Of a stretch of DNA of 10,242 nt, positions 6,547 to 10,242 are shown piece by piece (the stretch's first letter is position 1; each line of letters opens with the position of its first letter). This DNA is from Aquificota bacterium. Its GTDB lineage: Bacteria; Aquificota; Aquificia; Aquificales; Hydrogenothermaceae. The notes under the pieces are model-generated. The model searched no databases, was not told the origin of the DNA, and saw nothing but the letters and a program-made list of their open reading frames with translations. The stretch lies in assembly GCA_013153795.1 (NCBI GenBank), contig JAADDV010000110.1:1-10242 (forward strand), written 5' to 3'. The translations under genes were made by a program, and so were the position numbers.

Positions 6547-8129
6547 AACCTTAAAATTTTATAAATAAGAATAAAGCTAAGAAAAAGAGCAAAAAAGAAT
6601 AGGATATCAGCTTTAGTCTCCATCCCAGCTTTTTTAAAAAGAGGGATGCTTACAAGCATCCCTACTAATAAAATACTATAAACAATTTTATGAATCTGAT
6701 TTTTATAAAAGAGTTGGAGCTCTTCTAAATCCTTAAATATAACCTGTATAGAGATTCTTTCTCTGATAAGGAGCCTGTAGGCGTTTTCCAGCTTAAAAAT
6801 AGCATAAAAGGCAAGCTCTGCACTATCTCTTACTTCCCCAAGTTTTTCAAGGATATACTCTTTTGTTGAAACTGTGATAAATTTTTTCAATCTTTGAGTA
6901 GGATTAAATGTAGGATCAAGCTCTCTAACAGTTCCCTCAAGATTTATAGCAGCTTTACCAAGATATGCTATATCTGTTGGAAGTCTAAGATGATTTGTTC
7001 TTACAAACTCAATAATATCAAGAATCATTTCTTTAAGGTCTATCTCTTCAAGTTTTTTATTATGGTATTTTTCCAGGAAAAACTGAAGGTCTGCTTCAAA
7101 GTTATTAAAATCTGTGTATGGGGTAAACATGTTAAAACCTTCATAAAACTGAATAGCAAGGTTTATATCTAAGGTCGTAACTGCAACAATATAATCAAAA
7201 AAGTATCTTTTCTTTGTTTTTGATAAAAAAGCTACCATTCCATAGTCTACAGCACAAATTCTTCCATCATCTAAAACAAAAAGATTTCCAGGATGAGGGT
7301 CTGCATGATATACACCATCTTTGAAAACCATCTTAAAATAAGCATCTGTCAGTTTTTCAGCTAGTTTTTTTAGGTTAAAACCTTTTTGTTTAAGAATTTC
7401 TATCTGGGATATTTTTGTCCCTTCTATAAACTCAGTTACAAGAATTTCAGAGCTTGATATATCCTCATAACATTTTGGAACATAAAAATCAGGGTAATCT
7501 TTAAAATTTTCTTGAAAGATTTTTATATTTTGGGCTTCTATCTCAAAGTCAGCTTCATTTAAAGTTGTCCTTTTAAACTGGTATATAACACCTTTTATAT
7601 TAAACTCTTTTACTGTTTTTGAGTGTTTTTCCAAAAAATCTATTATTGTGAGCATAAGCTCAGCATCAAGTTCAATCATTTCTTTAAGATTTGGTCTTCT
7701 GACCTTTATAGCTACCTTTTCCCCTGTCTGGAGGTATCCTACATGAACCTGTGAGATGGAAGCAGAAGCTATAGGCTTTGGGTCTATATAAGAAAAAATT
7801 TCCCAGAGCTTATCCCCATAGTTTCTTTTTAAAATTTCCTCTATAACATCAAACTCTATAGGAGCTACTTTGTCCTGAAGTTTGATAAGCTCTTGAATGA
7901 CACTTTGGGGAACAAGGTCAGGTCTTGTACTTAAAACCTGTCCAAGTTTTATGAAGGAAGGTCCCAGCTTTTCTAATGCTTCCCGTATTCTTCTAGGCTG
8001 AGCTTCTTCGTCTATCTCAATACCTAAGAGAGCTTTAAAATAGTCATAAGCATTGCTAAATCCAAGTTCTGATAAAGTTTTGCTTATCTGGATAAATCTT
8101 TTTGCAAGTTTTATCTTTTTTTTAAACAT
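6543..8129 (-). CDS. ubiB: UbiB/ABC1 (AarF) family kinase-like protein with C-terminal membrane anchor
   Basis: The protein belongs to the atypical kinase-like family that includes UbiB and COQ8, which supports isoprenoid-quinone synthesis at the membrane by ATP-dependent action. It has all family hallmarks: the KxGQ motif at 61-64 (IKLGQVLSTRPDLVP), the Ala-rich loop ASASISQVH (121-129), the ATP-binding Lys142 in VAIKVRRP, the ExD motif (Glu192/Asp194), HADPHPGN (275-282, Asp277) and VDYG (294-297, metal-binding Asp295). Two hydrophobic spans near 482-498 and 507-525 form the usual UbiB-type C-terminal anchor. The 528-residue length is normal. The start lies inside the end of thyX (8-base overlap), with AAGGA at 8134-8138 as ribosome site. 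In an organism apparently using menaquinone, it may serve that pathway or general membrane lipid handling. Confidence 0.92.
   Translation of the reverse strand: MFKKKIKLAKRFIQISKTLSELGFSNAYDYFKALLGIEIDEEAQPRRIREALEKLGPSFIKLGQVLSTRPDLVPQSVIQELIKLQDKVAPIEFDVIEEILKRNYGDKLWEIFSYIDPKPIASASISQVHVGYLQTGEKVAIKVRRPNLKEMIELDAELMLTIIDFLEKHSKTVKEFNIKGVIYQFKRTTLNEADFEIEAQNIKIFQENFKDYPDFYVPKCYEDISSSEILVTEFIEGTKISQIEILKQKGFNLKKLAEKLTDAYFKMVFKDGVYHADPHPGNLFVLDDGRICAVDYGMVAFLSKTKKRYFFDYIVAVTTLDINLAIQFYEGFNMFTPYTDFNNFEADLQFFLEKYHNKKLEEIDLKEMILDIIEFVRTNHLRLPTDIAYLGKAAINLEGTVRELDPTFNPTQRLKKFITVSTKEYILEKLGEVRDSAELAFYAIFKLENAYRLLIRERISIQVIFKDLEELQLFYKNQIHKIVYSILLVGMLVSIPLFKKAGMETKADILFFFALFLSFILIYKILRF
6621..6663 (-). 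other. Terminator-like hairpin inside the 3' end of ubiB
   Basis: AGGGATGCTT (6642-6651) and AAGCATCCCT (6654-6663) are perfect inverted copies, which can fold as an 8-9 bp GC-containing stem. In the ubiB transcript (minus strand) the stem is followed by CTTTTT, the form of an intrinsic terminator, yet it lies about 100 bases before the ubiB stop. A further CATCCC at 6621-6626 can pair with the same GGGATG, allowing an alternative fold on either strand. It codes for residues of the first membrane span, so it may be coincidental. Confidence 0.4.
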
Positions 8130-9210
8130 CTATTCCTTGCTCTTGTAAAAGCTGTTTCATCTGATTTGCAATATTTTGTATTTCCCACTGGGCATGGGGA
8201 TCTGTTCTTTTTACAATAAAGTCTTTAATCCAGCTTAATGTTCCAGAAACAACAATAGTTGTTTTTCTACCATGGGGAAGTATAAATCTAGCATCTTCCC
8301 TTTTTACCTTGCACTTGTAAACAGCATAATCATATACAGCCTCAGCAATCTGGTCTAAATACATAAAAAGAGCTTCCAGTGTCATATTCCCTGGATACGT
8401 GGTTATCACTTTTTCTATTCTGTCTAAAACTCTTTTTTTCACATCTTCCTTTATATCCTCAGAACCTTCAAATATATAAGATATAGTCTCTAATATACCT
8501 CTAAAACCATAATAAGCAGGGTCAGAGAAAAACTCACAGGTTGCCTCTTTAACAGAAGGAGGGATAATAAGAAGATTTTCATCTTCCTTTACGTATCTCT
8601 GGCTTCTCTGGGAGTAGTTTAAGGCTGTATGCCTTACAAGCTGATGGGTCATGGTCCTTGAAACATTATCTATAAAAAATACAGCATAACCATCATAATC
8701 TTTTAAAAGTCCTATAAGGGTTGTATTTTCTTTTTTTCCTAAAGGCTGCACAGGAGTATCATACTCAGCCATTTTCTCAAATGTTTCAAAATACTCTTTC
8801 TCATCTTTCTCTAAAAGTTTTTCAAGAAAATGCCTTAAAGAGATACCAATGACAGTTGGATACTTAAGGTTGTAATGGGATTTAAAATGGGTAGAAGCTA
8901 TTTTCTGGGCAAGGATTTCTGCTTTTTTCTCTTTTTTTAAAGAATGAAATTCCTTGTCTAGATGCTTGTTTAAAACATTTTCATCTATTTTTGATAAATC
9001 TTTATAAGTAAAAGAGTGGGCAAACACACTAAAATGCTTGTAGTTTCCAAGTTTTGATAAAAACTTAGCTCTATCTTCTTTGCTGACAACTCTAGGGTCA
9101 TTTAAAAGATAATCTAAATCCCCTGATGAATAACATGTCCTTGCCCCAATAGCTGTAAAAGGAATACTGTCTTTAAAATCTTCCAGTGAAAAAATATCAA
9201 GGATTTCCAT
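8122..9210 (-). CDS. thyX: Flavin-dependent thymidylate synthase, long divergent ThyX
   Basis: ThyX makes dTMP from dUMP using FAD, methylenetetrahydrofolate and NADPH, in place of ThyA. The family order is clear: FTAIGARTCYSS (18-29), YKHFSVFAHSFTY (57-69, the H.S..EH-like strand), VSRTMTHQLVRHTALNYSQRSQRY (183-206), and the C-terminal ARFILPHGRKTTIVVSGTLSWIKDF with KRTDPHAQWEIQ (334-345). The signature RHRxxSxNxxSxR is altered to RHTxxNxSxxSxR (193-205); Ser203, the position matching the active-site Ser, and Arg205 are kept. The usual Asn-Ala-Arg-Ser before the last helix is GTLS. At 362 residues it is far longer than typical 210-250-residue ThyX, with extra sequence near 72-170. A GGTGG stretch just before the ATG is a weak ribosome site. 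It is first in the thyX-ubiB pair and divergent from the macrodomain gene. Confidence 0.88.
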   Translation of the reverse strand: MEILDIFSLEDFKDSIPFTAIGARTCYSSGDLDYLLNDPRVVSKEDRAKFLSKLGNYKHFSVFAHSFTYKDLSKIDENVLNKHLDKEFHSLKKEKKAEILAQKIASTHFKSHYNLKYPTVIGISLRHFLEKLLEKDEKEYFETFEKMAEYDTPVQPLGKKENTTLIGLLKDYDGYAVFFIDNVSRTMTHQLVRHTALNYSQRSQRYVKEDENLLIIPPSVKEATCEFFSDPAYYGFRGILETISYIFEGSEDIKEDVKKRVLDRIEKVITTYPGNMTLEALFMYLDQIAEAVYDYAVYKCKVKREDARFILPHGRKTTIVVSGTLSWIKDFIVKRTDPHAQWEIQNIANQMKQLLQEQGIDV

Positions 9211-9222
9211 CTGCCCACCATT

Positions 9223-9251
9223 ATGAAAAATTTTAGCCTAAACATTATAAT
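9223..9251 (+). promoter_or_regulatory. Possible promoter of the macrodomain/nuclease operon
   Basis: ATGAAA (9223-9228, four of six matches to the -35 consensus) and a perfect TATAAT (9246-9251) are 17 bases apart. Transcription would start near 9258, about 30 bases before the chosen start codon. ATTATAAT (9244-9251) is self-complementary, so the box also reads as TATAAT toward thyX, though no convincing minus-strand -35 is seen. Confidence 0.4.
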
Positions 9252-9277
9252 TTATATCGGATTTAAAAAAACATATC

Positions 9278-9283
9278 GGGGAG
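9278..9283 (+). promoter_or_regulatory. Ribosome binding site deciding the macrodomain start
   Basis: GGGGAG sits five bases before the ATG at 9289. The in-frame ATG at 9223 has no such site, lies upstream of the likely promoter -10 box, and would add 22 residues unlike any macrodomain, so 9289 is the real start. Confidence 0.75.
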
Positions 9284-9288
9284 ATTTA

Positions 9289-9855
9289 ATGAAAAAAATA
9301 AAAATAAATGATGCTTTACTGGTTTTAAAAAAAGGGGACATAACAGAGGAAGACACTGAAGCAATAGTAAATGCTGCAAACTCTTCCCTTATGGGAGGAG
9401 GAGGAGTAGATGGAGCTATCCATACAAAAGGAGGTCCCAAAATCTTAGAAGAATGTAAAAAAATCAGACAGGAGCAGTATCCTTATGGACTTCCCACAGG
9501 AGAGGCAGTTATAACAACAGGAGGAAATCTTAAAGCAAAATACGTAATCCACACTGTAGGACCTATATGTTTGGAAGGTTCTTTAACAAAAGACAAAAAA
9601 TCTCTTTTAGAAAAAGCCTACTGGAACAGTCTAAAACTGGCAAAAGAAAAAGGTATAAAAACTATTTCCTTTCCATCTATAAGTACAGGAGCTTATAAAT
9701 GTCCTATTTACGAATCAGCAAAAACAGCCTTAAAAACAGTGATAGACTTCATAGAAAAAGAGGATTTTTTAAAGGAAGTTAGATTTGTCCTATTTACAGA
9801 TGATACATATAAGGAATACGAAAAAGCTCTAAGGGAGCTACTAAATGAACATTAA
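9289..9855 (+). CDS. Macrodomain protein, YmdB/MacroD-type ADP-ribosyl hydrolase
   Basis: The 188-residue protein is a single macrodomain, which binds ADP-ribose and, in the MacroD class, hydrolyses O-acetyl-ADP-ribose or removes mono-ADP-ribose from proteins. Landmarks in order are KKGDIT (14-19, Asp17 for adenine), IVNAANSSLMGGGGVDGAIH (26-45), VIHTVGP (86-92), and SISTGAYKCP (130-139, phosphate loop). Asn31 and Asp41 correspond to the Asn25/Asp35 active-site pair of E. coli YmdB, whose sequence this closely resembles, so it should be catalytically active. It has no signal peptide. Its 3' end overlaps the next gene by 11 bases, so the two are translationally coupled. The partner, a membrane-anchored nuclease-like protein, suggests a role beyond simple metabolite clean-up, but this is inference. 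It diverges from thyX. Confidence 0.92.
   Translation: MKKIKINDALLVLKKGDITEEDTEAIVNAANSSLMGGGGVDGAIHTKGGPKILEECKKIRQEQYPYGLPTGEAVITTGGNLKAKYVIHTVGPICLEGSLTKDKKSLLEKAYWNSLKLAKEKGIKTISFPSISTGAYKCPIYESAKTALKTVIDFIEKEDFLKEVRFVLFTDDTYKEYEKALRELLNEH
9833..9837 (+). promoter_or_regulatory. Ribosome binding site of the Mrr-like gene, inside the macrodomain gene
   Basis: GGGAG lies seven bases before the ATG at 9845 and within the last codons of the macrodomain gene, supporting that start and coupled translation. Confidence 0.65.
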
Positions 9856-10242
9856 TATTGTTGATATGGCTTTAGTGTCTATCATTTTTGCCATTGTTGG
9901 TTATTATGCATACCTCAGATACAAAGAAGAGAAACATAAACAAGAAAAACAACTTATTCCTATGCTGGAGGCATATAAAGAAAAATTTTTAAAAGAAAAA
10001 GAAGAGTTTAAGGAAAAAGCAGAATATTTTAAAAAACTTATGGAAGAAGCAGAAAAAGAGTGGCATCAGATAAAAGCAAATATTCCAAACTACAAATGGA
10101 CTGAAGAAGATAAAAAATACCTGAAAGAGCTAAAAGGGACAGACTTTGAAAGAACATTTACCGTTCTTTTCCACATTTTAGGATTTAAAATAGACGAACC
10201 ACCTATATACAAAGACCACAACATAGACCTTATTATAGAAAC
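9845..10242 (+). CDS. Membrane-anchored coiled-coil protein with Mrr-like restriction-endonuclease domain (3' partial)
   Basis: The first 132 residues are visible; the frame runs off the right edge. Residues about 4-20 form one hydrophobic membrane span followed by the basic YLRYKEEKHK, which predicts a cytoplasmic C-terminal part. Residues 28-78 are Lys/Glu-rich and heptad-like, so a coiled coil is likely. After KWTEEDKKYLKEL comes GTDFERTFTVLFHILGFKI (98-116) and then KDHNIDLIIE (123-132). This matches the start of the Mrr_cat / restriction-endonuclease-like fold, where 'G.eFE..v..ll..lG' precedes a '.D.giDlii' catalytic strand; Asp128 would be the first metal ligand. The E-x-K half of the active site lies outside the window. 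Such proteins occur in type IV restriction and as undescribed membrane-bound nucleases. The target is unknown. It overlaps the macrodomain gene by 11 bases. Confidence 0.75.
   Translation, partial: MNINIVDMALVSIIFAIVGYYAYLRYKEEKHKQEKQLIPMLEAYKEKFLKEKEEFKEKAEYFKKLMEEAEKEWHQIKANIPNYKWTEEDKKYLKELKGTDFERTFTVLFHILGFKIDEPPIYKDHNIDLIIE

Noticed and set aside
9223..9288. N-terminal 22-residue extension of the macrodomain protein
   Set aside because: The extension precedes the strong GGGGAG site at 9278-9283 and spans the probable promoter; macrodomains begin near the later Met.
9252..9440. 62-residue minus-strand open frame opposite the macrodomain gene
   Set aside because: Reverse-strand shadow of the glycine-rich loop (Pro-rich), with no support.

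Overview
The window is AT-rich, gene-dense bacterial DNA with strong Shine-Dalgarno sites. Its proteins are very rich in Lys, Glu and Ile, as in thermophiles. A futalosine-pathway menaquinone protein, a flavin-dependent thymidylate synthase (ThyX), a stand-alone small PurL and a monohaem Tll0287-like protein together suggest a thermophilic Aquificota member, most like Hydrogenothermaceae (Sulfurihydrogenibium/Persephonella type). This assignment is inferred from gene content and composition; no search was run.

Layout from left to right. At 2-109 (+) is the end of a RAMP protein that looks like the Cas6 C-terminus, so a CRISPR-Cas locus probably lies just off the left edge. At 209-841 (+) is a secreted c-type haem protein, closed by a hairpin at 845-869 that serves both strands. 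From 4192 down to 868 (-) runs a five-gene cluster: exported alpha/beta hydrolase, RluA-type pseudouridine synthase, MqnD-like protein, a degenerate response-regulator receiver protein, and a small Toprim protein. At 4291-6546 (+) is purL, divergent from that cluster. From 9210 down to 6543 (-) is an overlapping thyX-ubiB pair; ubiB converges on purL and shares a TTAA stop overlap with it. From 9289 to the right edge (+) is a macrodomain gene translationally coupled to a membrane-anchored coiled-coil protein whose Mrr-like nuclease domain is cut by the window end.

Most of the window is housekeeping: purine and thymidylate synthesis, quinone synthesis or handling, and RNA modification. No RNA genes, insertion sequences or CRISPR repeats are visible, and no intergenic stretch exceeds about 100 bases. 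The parts least explained by known biology are the macrodomain/anchored Mrr-like pair at the right edge, the phosphomimetic-looking receiver gene fused in an operon to a mini-Toprim gene, the long divergent ThyX, and the two divergent promoter regions built around the same ATTATAAT palindrome.
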